Positions 1-9,378 of a DNA stretch of 18,215 bases are shown here, in pieces; the stretch's first letter is position 1; the number at the start of each line of letters is the position of its first letter. The notes beneath the pieces were generated by a model. It did no database searches, had not been told where the DNA came from, and was given only the letters and a program-made list of their open reading frames with translations. The DNA comes from JAWUWD01 sp034112085 (GTDB taxonomy: Bacteria; Bacteroidota; Bacteroidia; Cytophagales; Cyclobacteriaceae): contig JAWUWD010000099.1 in assembly GCA_034112085.1 (NCBI GenBank), positions 1 through 18,215 of the forward strand, in the 5' to 3' direction. A program made the translations under genes and the position numbers.

Positions 1-3000
1 GAAAATGATGGAAATGGAATATTCAGTCCTCACATTATTGCAACAAACCTTTCGAAAGCATCTGATTTAGGAGATATTGATAATGATGGAGATTTGGATG
101 TAGTGGCTAGTCTATATGCTGATGAAAAAATAGTGTCTTACGAAAATATTGGCGGTGTCATAGATATAACGCCAATTGAAATTTATAGTGAGCCATTTTC
201 TCGTATTCAGGACATTCATCTTGCGGATATGGATGGAGATACTGATTTGGATATATTGACTTCTGATTCTTTTGTTGGTACTGATAAGGCGGTGTCTTCT
301 GTCAATATCTTTTACAACACAGGTAGTGGCTCGTTTGGGCCAAGATTTATATTGGATGATGAGATCGCACTTGTTAGCAACGTGGCTACGGCTGATTTTA
401 ATGATGATGGTCATAATGATTTGGTGATTTCTTCAAATGGTAGTTTTGCTTCATATTGGTTTAGTTCACTTGGTAATGGTTCTTTTGAAAGGAAATCAGT
501 CCAACCAGCTATTCAACCTACAAATACTATCCCAGCCGATTTGAATGCAGATGGCTCCCCTGACTTATTAGTTGCAAATTATTATGGAGGAGTTGGAGAG
601 GGAGGACTTTCAGCACATATAAATGATGGCTTAGGCAATTTTACCAGAAATGAGGTTGCACACGGCAGATTTAATCAGCCCAATGCTACATTTCCTGTTG
701 ACATTGATTCAGATGGTGATTTAGACATAATTTGCACCTGGCTTATAGATAATAAGTTGGTATTGTATGAACATGTGTTTTCATCTAATGATTTTACTTC
801 ATTTAGCTTATTTGAACAAGTTGGAGATGCAACCATCAATATTGAAACTCAAACAGTTGATATTACTGTTTCCAACGATTCCAATTTGGCTAAATTGTAT
901 CCCGTATTCACAATTTCTGATAAGGCAGAAATTTATTTAGACGGAGATATGGTTGAGTCTGATTTTACATCGGCTGATTTCTCTGAAGATGGTAATTATC
1001 TATTTTATACAATCGTTGCTGAAAATGGTGATGAGGAATTCTGGATTGTTAATGTTCATCCGCTTCCAGGGGTGCCTGACCTTTTTGATGCTTTTAACAT
1101 TGAGCAAAATACTGCAGACTTGGATTGGACATTTCCCAACTTTGCTAATTCTTATCAAGTAGAAGTGTCTTCTGATAATTTTAGTACTGTTTATACTTTT
1201 GATACTGATGTGGAATTATTGACAGCCGAAAATTTAGCAGCAGGAACTACCTATAAAGCAAGGCTTCGTGCGGTCAATGATTTTGGAATATCAGAATATT
1301 ATTCAAATACGATTTCATTTACGACAGTGCCACCTGATACTGAAATAGCTGGGGTGGCAGAGATCAGTACTGATGGCGCTGTAATTTATTGGGATGCTGC
1401 CAAAGGTGCAGAGCAATATGGCCTAGATGTCGGGAAAGACGATTTTTTCACCGTTTATGTAGGGGGATATGATGATCGAGGCGTGTCTAGTCTTGCAGAG
1501 AGCGTTGTGGGATTAGATCCAGGTACAGATTACTGGGTGAGATTGCGTTCAGAAAATGAATCTGGAGTCTCTTTAGACTCCGATGTTGTTACTTTTCTTA
1601 CTTTACCAGAAACTCCTGCCATCGAATTCATATTGGTTGAAGAGCAAGGGGTAACACTGTTTTGGGGAAGTGTGAAAAGCGCAATGGGTTACGAAATAGA
1701 ATCCAAACAAGGGGACCAAACTGAATTTCACAACTTTGCTGGAGATGCAAGTAACGGAGAGATATCTGGACTTTTGGATGGTACTTCATATAGCTTCAGA
1801 ATTAGAGCCATTAATGATACTGGCTCATCTTTGTTTTCAGAAATAGTAACGGTGGTTACAATTCCCCCAGCGGCAGAGATTTCGGGTATTACAGAAATCT
1901 CTGCTGATGGTGCTTTAGTTTCCTGGCAAGCAGCTAAAGGTGCTGAACAGTATGGCTTAGATGTTGCTGAAGACGATTTTTTCAGCGTCTATGTGGGTGG
2001 TTATGATGATCGCGGAGTGTCTAGTCTGACAGAAAGTGTTGTGGGTTTAGATCCAGGTACTGATTATTGGGTGAGATTGCGTTCAGAAAATGAATCTGGA
2101 GTCTCTACAGACTCCGAAGTTATTACTTTCCTTACTTTACCAGAAGCTCCAACAATCGAGTTCATATTGGGTGAGGAGCAAGGGGTAACGCTGTTTTGGG
2201 GAAGTGTGAAAAGTGCATTGAGCTACGAAATAGAAACTAAGCAAGAAGACCAAACAGAATTTCATAATTTTGCTGGGGATGCAAACAGTGGAGACATATT
2301 TGGACTTTTGGATGGTACCTCATATAGTTTCAGAATTAGAGCTATTAATGATACTGGCTCATCTTTGTTTTCAGAAATAGTAACAGTGGTTACAATTGCC
2401 CCGGCAGCAGAGATTTCGGATATTACAGAAATCAGTTCTGATGGCGCGGTAGTTTCGTGGCAAGCGGCCAAAGGAGCAGAGCAGTATGCCTTAGATGTTG
2501 CTAAAGACGATTTTTTTGACACCTATGTAGGCGGTTATGATGATCGCGGAGTGTCTAGTCTGACAGAAAGTGTTGTGGGATTAGATCCGGGTACTGATTA
2601 TTGGGTGAGATTGCGTTCAGAAAATGAATCTGGAGTCTCTTCAGACTCCGAAATTGTCACTTTCCTTACTTTACCTGAGGCTCCTTCATTTGATGAATAT
2701 GAAATTGAGCAACAGAAAGTCATACTTTTTTGGGAGAATGTTGATAGTGCGCTGGACTATGAAGTGGAAGTAAGCAATGGAGAAAATGTAGAAGTGTTTA
2801 ACTTCGGGATTGACGAAGAAGGTGAGGTATCTGGATTGCAGGAAGCAACTGAATATCGATTCAGAATTAGGGCCAGAAACGAGACAGGTTTTTCATCATA
2901 CTCTGATAAAGTCGCTGTCTTAACAGTGTCCGGCACACCTCAGGATATGGCAATAAGCAATCTCGGCCAAACTAGTGCTCGACTTAATTGGAACGCTGTA

Positions 3001-5049
3001 ACTGGAGCTGAATTTTATTCTGTAGAATTGAGTGAGAATGATTTTTCTTCATTCGTATCAGGTTATGCTCCCAAGGTACTTACTAGCAATAACATTGATT
3101 TTGAAGATCTCAAACCGGGAGTAATCTATAGTGTGCGTGTACAATCACAAAACAATTCTGGATTATCCACTTACTCAGATACTCAAGTATTTACAACATT
3201 ACCAGCAACTCCGATTACACGAAGTGCATCATCTGTAACTACGACATCCTTCACTGCTAATTGGGATGCTGTTACTGGAGTAGATGTTGATTATACACTC
3301 GAAGTTTCAAATAATTCAAATTTTCAAACTATCCAATTTACGGAGACTGTTCTTGGAGCGTTGTCTTTTCAGTTTGTGGATTTGCCTGAAGGGGTGTCTT
3401 TCTGGTATAGATTAAGAGCAAATAATGTTTCAGGTAGTTCTTCAAATTCTGAGGTAATTTTTGTAGAGCAACCATTATTGATTAGAGATTTGATATTTGA
3501 AGAGCTAGTGAGCCAAAGCGGCTTTGATGCGCTTCCTATTACTTTTAAAGTTACAGGAGGCACCAATGAGTTTGATGTCAACCTCAAATATAAAGGAGCT
3601 TCAGATGACACATACATTGAAAGGATGATTTTCGATAATAATGGTTATCTCTTCAATGCGAGCAGAAGCATGTTTGATGATATCGGATTCACCTTTCAGA
3701 TAGAAGTGATAGATGGAGATATTACTTTAGCAAGTGATGTACATTCTGTATACATTTCAGATATAGATTCCGAAGTACCACTCAAGAGTCTCGGTGAGAA
3801 ATGGCAAATGTTTTCAATTCCTTATGTGCTAGAAGACAATTTGATCACCACCGTATTTGATGAGATGGGGCCATTTGAATATAAATCCGAATGGAGGATG
3901 ATGCACTATGATGGCACGAAATATGTAGATGCAGGGTCAGGACTCAGTAAAATTGAACTTGGCAAGGGATATTGGTTCAACTCTCCACAAGTTGTCGACA
4001 TCAAATTTAACAATGCTGTCGTTAATACCGAAGATCCATATAGTATTGATTTACGACAAGGATGGAATCAGGTCGGCAATCCATATAACCTCAATATTAG
4101 TTGGAACAATGTGAGGAATTCCAATGGCGTAACTGGTACTGTTGAGCCATTGATACAATTCGATGCTGACAATCAAAACTTTGTGCAAAGTGATGTACTG
4201 TCATCTTTTGGGGCAGGATTTGTCTGGTCTGATGCCGCAGTTACTGTAGAAGTTTCCTCTTCAGAGGATAAGACTGGTGGTCGATATGAATCGAATGACG
4301 TCACTGATTCTGATATCGATGGAGAACAATGGATACTTGATCTATTTGTGAACGACAATCAGCAAAGACATGAAGTCGCTGCTGTGGGAATGCACCCTGA
4401 GGCAAGTCTTTCGAAAGATAAATTTGATAGAACTGCCCTTCCTCGATTTTTCAATTACTTGGAAATGACGACCAATCATGAAGACTATTTCTTCCCGTGG
4501 TTCTCTAAGGACATAGTGCCTACTAGTGAGGAGAGTAGCTGGTTGTTTGAGCTAGTATCTAACTATGTTGATGGCCAGACAACAATTGAATGGGACAATG
4601 AATCAATACAGAATACAACCAAACAGCTGTGGTTGATAGATGAAGAATCGGGACATCTTATTAATATGAATAGCACGAGTAGTTATACATTCAGTATGTC
4701 TTCAAGTCATCAATTTTCAGTGCATTTGAGTAAAGATGTTTCAGTACTTCCTATTCCATATACGCTGACTATGGGTGATCCATATCCTAACCCAACTAAG
4801 GATATGTCTACTGTGTCAGTCTTACTACCTCAAGGTAAGGAAGACTATACAATGGAATTAAGTATATATGACCTGCGGGGTCAGCAAGTGGGTACAATAG
4901 TTTCTGGTAATTTTGTGCCAGGGGTTTATTCATTCACTACAGAACTCAATGATTTAGAAGAAATTAAGAACGGAGTTTATTTATACCGTTTGTCAATTCA
5001 AAATTCCACCATCAAGCCTATTTATAAGAAGGTGGTGATTAACAAATAA
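1..5049 (+). CDS. Giant secreted FG-GAP/FN3 repeat protein with T9SS C-terminal sorting domain (5' truncated)
   Basis: The reading frame is open from the first base, so the start lies left of the window; 1682 codons remain. Numbered from the first visible codon, codons 1-260 carry FG-GAP/VCBS-type repeats with calcium-loop-like motifs (DIDNDGDLD at 26-34, DMDGDTDLD at 76-84, DLNADGSPD and DIDSDGDLD further on), probably parts of a beta-propeller. A short beta-rich segment follows, then about nine fibronectin III domains (codons 356-1155), three copies forming near-identical tandem units. Codons 1157-1260 look Ig-like, and 1260-1580 is an unassigned beta-rich region of a kind common in large Bacteroidota surface proteins. 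The end (DPYPNP, IYDLRGQQV, GVYLYRL, KKVVINK) is a typical T9SS type A sorting domain. Family knowledge predicts export by Sec then T9SS, and attachment to the cell surface or release. Adhesion or surface binding is inferred. A secreted caspase gene follows after 4 nt. Confidence 0.9.
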   Translation, partial: ENDGNGIFSPHIIATNLSKASDLGDIDNDGDLDVVASLYADEKIVSYENIGGVIDITPIEIYSEPFSRIQDIHLADMDGDTDLDILTSDSFVGTDKAVSSVNIFYNTGSGSFGPRFILDDEIALVSNVATADFNDDGHNDLVISSNGSFASYWFSSLGNGSFERKSVQPAIQPTNTIPADLNADGSPDLLVANYYGGVGEGGLSAHINDGLGNFTRNEVAHGRFNQPNATFPVDIDSDGDLDIICTWLIDNKLVLYEHVFSSNDFTSFSLFEQVGDATINIETQTVDITVSNDSNLAKLYPVFTISDKAEIYLDGDMVESDFTSADFSEDGNYLFYTIVAENGDEEFWIVNVHPLPGVPDLFDAFNIEQNTADLDWTFPNFANSYQVEVSSDNFSTVYTFDTDVELLTAENLAAGTTYKARLRAVNDFGISEYYSNTISFTTVPPDTEIAGVAEISTDGAVIYWDAAKGAEQYGLDVGKDDFFTVYVGGYDDRGVSSLAESVVGLDPGTDYWVRLRSENESGVSLDSDVVTFLTLPETPAIEFILVEEQGVTLFWGSVKSAMGYEIESKQGDQTEFHNFAGDASNGEISGLLDGTSYSFRIRAINDTGSSLFSEIVTVVTIPPAAEISGITEISADGALVSWQAAKGAEQYGLDVAEDDFFSVYVGGYDDRGVSSLTESVVGLDPGTDYWVRLRSENESGVSTDSEVITFLTLPEAPTIEFILGEEQGVTLFWGSVKSALSYEIETKQEDQTEFHNFAGDANSGDIFGLLDGTSYSFRIRAINDTGSSLFSEIVTVVTIAPAAEISDITEISSDGAVVSWQAAKGAEQYALDVAKDDFFDTYVGGYDDRGVSSLTESVVGLDPGTDYWVRLRSENESGVSSDSEIVTFLTLPEAPSFDEYEIEQQKVILFWENVDSALDYEVEVSNGENVEVFNFGIDEEGEVSGLQEATEYRFRIRARNETGFSSYSDKVAVLTVSGTPQDMAISNLGQTSARLNWNAVTGAEFYSVELSENDFSSFVSGYAPKVLTSNNIDFEDLKPGVIYSVRVQSQNNSGLSTYSDTQVFTTLPATPITRSASSVTTTSFTANWDAVTGVDVDYTLEVSNNSNFQTIQFTETVLGALSFQFVDLPEGVSFWYRLRANNVSGSSSNSEVIFVEQPLLIRDLIFEELVSQSGFDALPITFKVTGGTNEFDVNLKYKGASDDTYIERMIFDNNGYLFNASRSMFDDIGFTFQIEVIDGDITLASDVHSVYISDIDSEVPLKSLGEKWQMFSIPYVLEDNLITTVFDEMGPFEYKSEWRMMHYDGTKYVDAGSGLSKIELGKGYWFNSPQVVDIKFNNAVVNTEDPYSIDLRQGWNQVGNPYNLNISWNNVRNSNGVTGTVEPLIQFDADNQNFVQSDVLSSFGAGFVWSDAAVTVEVSSSEDKTGGRYESNDVTDSDIDGEQWILDLFVNDNQQRHEVAAVGMHPEASLSKDKFDRTALPRFFNYLEMTTNHEDYFFPWFSKDIVPTSEESSWLFELVSNYVDGQTTIEWDNESIQNTTKQLWLIDEESGHLINMNSTSSYTFSMSSSHQFSVHLSKDVSVLPIPYTLTMGDPYPNPTKDMSTVSVLLPQGKEDYTMELSIYDLRGQQVGTIVSGNFVPGVYSFTTELNDLEEIKNGVYLYRLSIQNSTIKPIYKKVVINK
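1330..2685 (+). repeat. 534-bp tandem repeat coding for paired FN3 domains (2.5 copies)
   Basis: Matching segments recur at an exact 534-nt spacing (178 codons): GGATTAGATCC-like anchors start at 1510, 2044 and 2578, and a second anchor (agaaaatgaa) at 1551, 2085 and 2619. Units run 1330-1863, 1864-2397 and a half unit 2398-2685. Each full unit encodes two different FN3 domains (A then B). The third A is followed by a B domain (about 2686-2931) that aligns only distantly. The 3' half of each A copy (GGYDDRGVSSL to SENESGVS) is almost unchanged, while the segment before it (YGLDVGKDDFFTVY, YGLDVAEDDFFSVY, YALDVAKDDFFDTY) has drifted. The pattern fits recent unequal crossover or slippage. Confidence 0.9.
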
Positions 5050-5053
5050 TGCC

Positions 5054-6220
5054 ATGAAAAAGATATTAATTATTCTGTTTGTCGCGTCCACATTCTATGG
5101 GCAGGCACAAATCGTAGCTGATAAGACTAATGAGATAGTCTTAAACTTTAGAAATACCGCTATCAACACATCACTGCCATCAATAGAGTGGATATTTCCG
5201 AGATTAGAATTCACCAATACACAGGAAAATCGGATTCAAATCAAGGCGACAGTTGCTTCAAGTCGACCTTTGAAAAGTGTCATTGTATCAGTGAAGAGAG
5301 GTAAGGAGCTGGAGGCCCTCGGGTCACGGACGGCTGACATGGACGATAAATTCAATGTTAACATTGACTTGTCAATGCGTGTCTCAGATGGTGAAAACTG
5401 GATAGAGGTGGTGGCTGAAAGTGAAGATGGTGGTATAGTGAAGGATTATAGAAGTATACGCGTTGGAATGGATGCCTTGACTGATGCTGTTATGGCTGAC
5501 CGCAAGGATTATGCGATTTTATTTGCAACGAATAAGTTTGATAACTGGAGCGATTTGGTAAATCCAATTTTTGATGCAGATGCTATTGCTAAAGAACTTG
5601 AGGAGCGATTTGGGTTTATAGTAGAGATAGTAAAAGATGCTGAGCAAAATGAAGTAATGACTAAAATGAGAGAACTAGCGCAACGAAAATACAAACCACA
5701 AGACCAATTGTTTATATTCTTTGCAGGGCATGGCGTGTATGATGATGTGTTTGGGGAAGGATTTGTAGTGGCGAGAAATTCGATTAGAAATGATGTTAGT
5801 AAGAACACTTACATTTCACACAATAGAATCCGTAGTAACATTGACAATATCCCATGTGAGCACATATTCTTGGCGATGGATGTTTGCTTTGGCGGGACAT
5901 TCGATCCAGTATTGGCTTCATCGCGGGCAGCAGCATATGAAGAGACCAACGATCAAGAATACCTTGTGAAGAAGCTGTCAAAAAAGACACGAAAGTATTT
6001 GACATCAGGCGGTAAGGAATATGTGTCTGATGGCGTCCGTGGACATCACTCTCCTTTTGCAGCTGGATTTTTAGAAGCGCTTAAGACCAATGGGGGACCA
6101 GATAGGATTTTGATCCTAGATGAAATCAAACTGTTTATGGAACGCTTGAAAACGACACCTAGATTTGGTGAGTTTGGTAGTGATGAGAAAGGGAGCGATT
6201 TCGTATTCGTAGCTCAGTAG
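5054..6220 (+). CDS. Secreted caspase-like (C14 family) cysteine peptidase with N-terminal Ig-like domain
   Basis: The 388-residue product begins with a Sec signal peptide (MKKILIILFVASTFYGQAQ, cleavage near residue 18-19, no lipobox). Residues 25-138 look like a beta-sandwich (Ig-like) domain. The caspase/metacaspase-type peptidase domain starts at about residue 150 (DYAILFATNKF). The catalytic dyad is visible: His226 in FFAGHG and Cys278 in MDVCFGG, each after a hydrophobic strand as in clan CD peptidases. The end (SGGKEYVSDG, HHSPFAAGFLEAL) also fits the bacterial caspase family. Such enzymes usually cleave after Arg/Lys (metacaspase-like) or Asp, but specificity cannot be read here. The ATG lies 4 nt after the stop of the giant T9SS gene with no room for a promoter, so co-transcription is likely. 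There is no T9SS sorting domain, so a periplasmic location is most likely. Proteolysis of its neighbour is a hypothesis only. Confidence 0.88.
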   Translation: MKKILIILFVASTFYGQAQIVADKTNEIVLNFRNTAINTSLPSIEWIFPRLEFTNTQENRIQIKATVASSRPLKSVIVSVKRGKELEALGSRTADMDDKFNVNIDLSMRVSDGENWIEVVAESEDGGIVKDYRSIRVGMDALTDAVMADRKDYAILFATNKFDNWSDLVNPIFDADAIAKELEERFGFIVEIVKDAEQNEVMTKMRELAQRKYKPQDQLFIFFAGHGVYDDVFGEGFVVARNSIRNDVSKNTYISHNRIRSNIDNIPCEHIFLAMDVCFGGTFDPVLASSRAAAYEETNDQEYLVKKLSKKTRKYLTSGGKEYVSDGVRGHHSPFAAGFLEALKTNGGPDRILILDEIKLFMERLKTTPRFGEFGSDEKGSDFVFVAQ

Positions 6221-6262
6221 TCTTAGTCTACCCTCTAATCTTTCTGGGCTGTGATAGTCATT

Positions 6263-9200
6263 CTATTTAGGAATACTTACTTCAAACCGAGTTCCCATCC
6301 AGAATGTAGATGATACGGATATACTACCATTGAGTTTGGTTACAGTCTCTTGGACAATATAAAGTCCAATACCAGACCCTTTACTCGTCTCAGTAGCTCT
6401 GTGGAACATATTGAAGATTTGATCGATTTGATCCTGAGCTATACCAATACCATTATCTTCCACAACTATTGAAATGTCCTCCTTACTTTGATTCAAGAAA
6501 ATAGTTAAAGAGCGAGAGGGCTTATCTTCATCAAAGTATTTTAAGGAATTTGATATTAAATTATTCAAGACTATCCTGATACGTTGAATATCCGCCTTGA
6601 TGATTTTGTTCCCTTCCAAGATCACCTCTTTTTTAATGTGGTTTTGTGGATCTAGATATTGCAGGTCAGCCAAGATTTCTTCAGTCAGTTCTTTAATATT
6701 GAAATCCTCTATCTCAACTTCTAACCGAGAGTTTCTCGAGTAGTTGATAATATCACTGATGAAATCGTCAAGCTTGACAACACTGGATTCTATCATACTT
6801 AGATATTGGTTCAGCTTCGAGAAGTCATTTTCTAATTTGGCAACACCTAATAGTCCAAGGATAGAAGCTAATGGAGCCCTGAGGTCATGTGAGGTGCTAT
6901 AGACAAAACTGTCAAGTTCATTATTTAATTTCTTGAGTTCTGTATTGGTTTTGGTTATGTTATTCACTCGCCACTTGTATATCAAGAAAAAACTGAGAGT
7001 GAAAACTATCACAAGAACTAAATAGAACCACACTGTCTGATAAATGAATGGTTCTATAATAAAGGTTAAGGTAGCTTCTTCTTCATTGGAAAAACCATCA
7101 TTATTTGCCGCTTTTACGCGAAATGCATAAGTTCCCGGTGAGATATTGGTGTATTCAATTTCACGCTGAATGCCCTGGGCAGTGTTCCACGATTTGTCAA
7201 AACCTTCAAGTTTATACTCAAAGGAAACATTTTCGGGAGCGATATAACTTAGTGCGGTGAATCCAATAGTGTACCTTATTTTCCCTGGAGGAATATGCAA
7301 AATATTATTTGAGAAAAGATCCATTTTCTCATTATCTACGATAAGTTTAGTGATATATGTAGGTGGCTTGATCTTATTAAGTTTGATATTGGAAGGATCT
7401 ATGATGGCCACACCATTGTTAGTAGGTACCCACAATTTATTATGAGAACCAAATAGCATTTCAGAAGCAGCGGTACACTCGCTTGTGGGTAGGCCATCTT
7501 TATCCGTGTAGATTTTATAATTGACGTAGGGCGCTTCACCGTTTATAAAGGCAGTAACATCTTTTTCCAGAAGTTGTACGACACCGGTAGATGTGGATAG
7601 CCAATAATTACCAAGATTGTCATGTATGATATCGAAGAAAGCTTGTGCTATTAATGAACTTTCTAGAATCACCTTATTGATTTTATTGTCATTTATAAAG
7701 AAAAGACCACTACTAGTGGCTACCCAAATTCTATCATTGCGATCACTCCTTAGATTGAAATTCACGACTTCAGAGATCTGATCACCATAGTCATCCAGTG
7801 TTTCAATATCTCCATTTTCATGAATTATGGCTACACCACCTCTATTGGTTCCAGCATAGATGTCTGCCCCGACTTCTAGAAGACTGAGAATATAGTCTGA
7901 CTTCAATCCAGCCTTTGTGTCGTAGACTGTTATTACACCGTTTGGGGCCATAATATTCACCCCACCTGATCGTGTGGCAATAATCAAATTACCCTTCTTA
8001 TCTTTTATTACTTTTCGAATCAGTCTTGAAGACAGTCCGTCTTTTTCTGTATAGTTTTTTTCCCTACCTCCTGTTAATTTAAGTAGGCCATTATATGAGG
8101 CTATCCAAGAATTATCGCCTTCAAATAAGATGTCTTGGATACCTCTATTTTTTAAATTGGCTTTGGTCTTGAGAGGTTTTACAGTGTTTTTATCAATATT
8201 AACAATGTCAACATCACCATTATCCGAACCAACCCAATATTCATTATCCCCTTTTTGCGTGATGATGTTGGTTCTGTTTAGAGATAAACCATCATTAGTA
8301 GTCATACTTTTTGCTTTGCCCATTTTTAGTTGAATGACGCCACCTTTTTCCATCCCTAACCAGACACTCCCTTCATGATCAATATCAATACTGTTTATTT
8401 CTCGCGCAGGAAGTTTTTGACCTTCAAGTAGTTTTTCATAAATATTTTTTGGCAAGTTCATTCGATACAAGCCTAGGTCAGTACCAAAGAGAATATTTCC
8501 ATCTTGATCAGTCAACATGTCATTGACTCTTGTCCCTTCTAGAAATGGGATTTTCATTACGACATCATCATGTATAATCATAGCACCCGAGAATGTCCCT
8601 GCTAATATATATCCACCTGACGTGCTTGTCATAGACGTTATTGATTCACTAACTTCTTCATCTTCATGGGGTAGTATGAATGAGGAATCACCGTCATATT
8701 TGATAATACCGTTATGATTAGTTCCGAAATAAAGGTTCCCTTCTTTATCTTCAGCCATCGCCACAATATCTGGGGAATCAGATGCTGCCAATATGATTTT
8801 TTTTAATTCATCATTGATTTGACAATACAAGTTATCCTTTGATGCTATCCAAAGTCTATCAGAGCTGTCAATAAAAATGGATCGAATATTTTTCGATAAA
8901 TCATCTACCGTTTCATGCTTGTGAAATTCACCATTTTTGTATTTGATCAAGCCAGCGCCTCTTGAGATAAACCAGAGTGTAGAATCTGATGCTTCGGTTA
9001 TTTTGTAATAGGTGTTTTGTTCCATTGCTGGAGTGTTTTTCACATCAAACAATTCGAAGCTGATACCGTCAAACCTAAGTATACCATCATAGGTAGTCAG
9101 CCATAGATAGCCATCATAAGATTGTTTTAGATCGATGATTTTATTAGTCACAAGGCCATCACTAGAAGTCCATTGATTAATAACTAGATCATGAATGGAA

Positions 9201-9283
9201 TTATCTGAAATACTATTTATTGACTGACCAAACACGTTGATGGAAATGAATAATACACCAAGAAGGGCCAAATGTTTTATCAT
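6263..9283 (-). CDS. Membrane sensor histidine kinase with periplasmic two-component propeller and Y_Y_Y domain
   Basis: The 1006-residue product has a signal peptide (MIKHLALLGVLFISINVFGQS), then many Reg_prop blades (G-x-LWLxTxxGxxRF-like motifs, for example YLWLTTYDGILRF and RIWVATSSGLFFI) to about residue 650. A Y_Y_Y domain follows at about 665-745 (FEYKLEGFDKSW, PGTYAFRVKAANNDG), then one membrane helix at about 750-768. The HisKA domain has His799 in STSHDLRAP. The HATPase_c domain has its N-box (NNLISNSLKYF), G1 (DNGIGI from 943) and G2 (GSGIGL from 969). It ends right after the ATPase domain, so it lacks the receiver and AraC-type regulator that classical hybrid two-component systems carry. 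It is convergent with the caspase gene, 42 nt away, and shares no operon. Its ligand is unknown; related proteins often sense glycans. The 95-bp upstream gap shows only a degenerate -7 match (9299-9306). Confidence 0.92.
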   Translation of the reverse strand: MIKHLALLGVLFISINVFGQSINSISDNSIHDLVINQWTSSDGLVTNKIIDLKQSYDGYLWLTTYDGILRFDGISFELFDVKNTPAMEQNTYYKITEASDSTLWFISRGAGLIKYKNGEFHKHETVDDLSKNIRSIFIDSSDRLWIASKDNLYCQINDELKKIILAASDSPDIVAMAEDKEGNLYFGTNHNGIIKYDGDSSFILPHEDEEVSESITSMTSTSGGYILAGTFSGAMIIHDDVVMKIPFLEGTRVNDMLTDQDGNILFGTDLGLYRMNLPKNIYEKLLEGQKLPAREINSIDIDHEGSVWLGMEKGGVIQLKMGKAKSMTTNDGLSLNRTNIITQKGDNEYWVGSDNGDVDIVNIDKNTVKPLKTKANLKNRGIQDILFEGDNSWIASYNGLLKLTGGREKNYTEKDGLSSRLIRKVIKDKKGNLIIATRSGGVNIMAPNGVITVYDTKAGLKSDYILSLLEVGADIYAGTNRGGVAIIHENGDIETLDDYGDQISEVVNFNLRSDRNDRIWVATSSGLFFINDNKINKVILESSLIAQAFFDIIHDNLGNYWLSTSTGVVQLLEKDVTAFINGEAPYVNYKIYTDKDGLPTSECTAASEMLFGSHNKLWVPTNNGVAIIDPSNIKLNKIKPPTYITKLIVDNEKMDLFSNNILHIPPGKIRYTIGFTALSYIAPENVSFEYKLEGFDKSWNTAQGIQREIEYTNISPGTYAFRVKAANNDGFSNEEEATLTFIIEPFIYQTVWFYLVLVIVFTLSFFLIYKWRVNNITKTNTELKKLNNELDSFVYSTSHDLRAPLASILGLLGVAKLENDFSKLNQYLSMIESSVVKLDDFISDIINYSRNSRLEVEIEDFNIKELTEEILADLQYLDPQNHIKKEVILEGNKIIKADIQRIRIVLNNLISNSLKYFDEDKPSRSLTIFLNQSKEDISIVVEDNGIGIAQDQIDQIFNMFHRATETSKGSGIGLYIVQETVTKLNGSISVSSTFWMGTRFEVSIPK

Positions 9284-9317
9284 AGTCTAAATAGGTTTCA
9301 CAGGTAAGTAAATATAT

Positions 9318-9330
9318 ACAGTTTGACTGT
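9318..9330. promoter_or_regulatory. Short inverted repeat upstream of the histidine kinase gene
   Basis: ACAGT-TTG-ACTGT is a 5-bp dyad with a 3-nt spacer in the 95-bp gap between recR and the histidine kinase gene, 35-47 nt upstream of the kinase ATG. The position suits an operator, but so short a dyad can occur by chance in AT-rich DNA. Confidence 0.2.
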
Positions 9331-9378
9331 TTTATTTATCTGAGAAGCTATTTTTTTGAATTGAGAGAAGAGGAGAAC

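Noticed and set aside
1330..2685. Repeats as a possible CRISPR array
   Set aside because: The period is 534 bp, in frame with coding sequence, and the units encode FN3 domains without spacers.
6221..6262. Shared terminator between the convergent caspase and kinase genes
   Set aside because: No stem-loop with a T-run can be drawn in these 42 nt.
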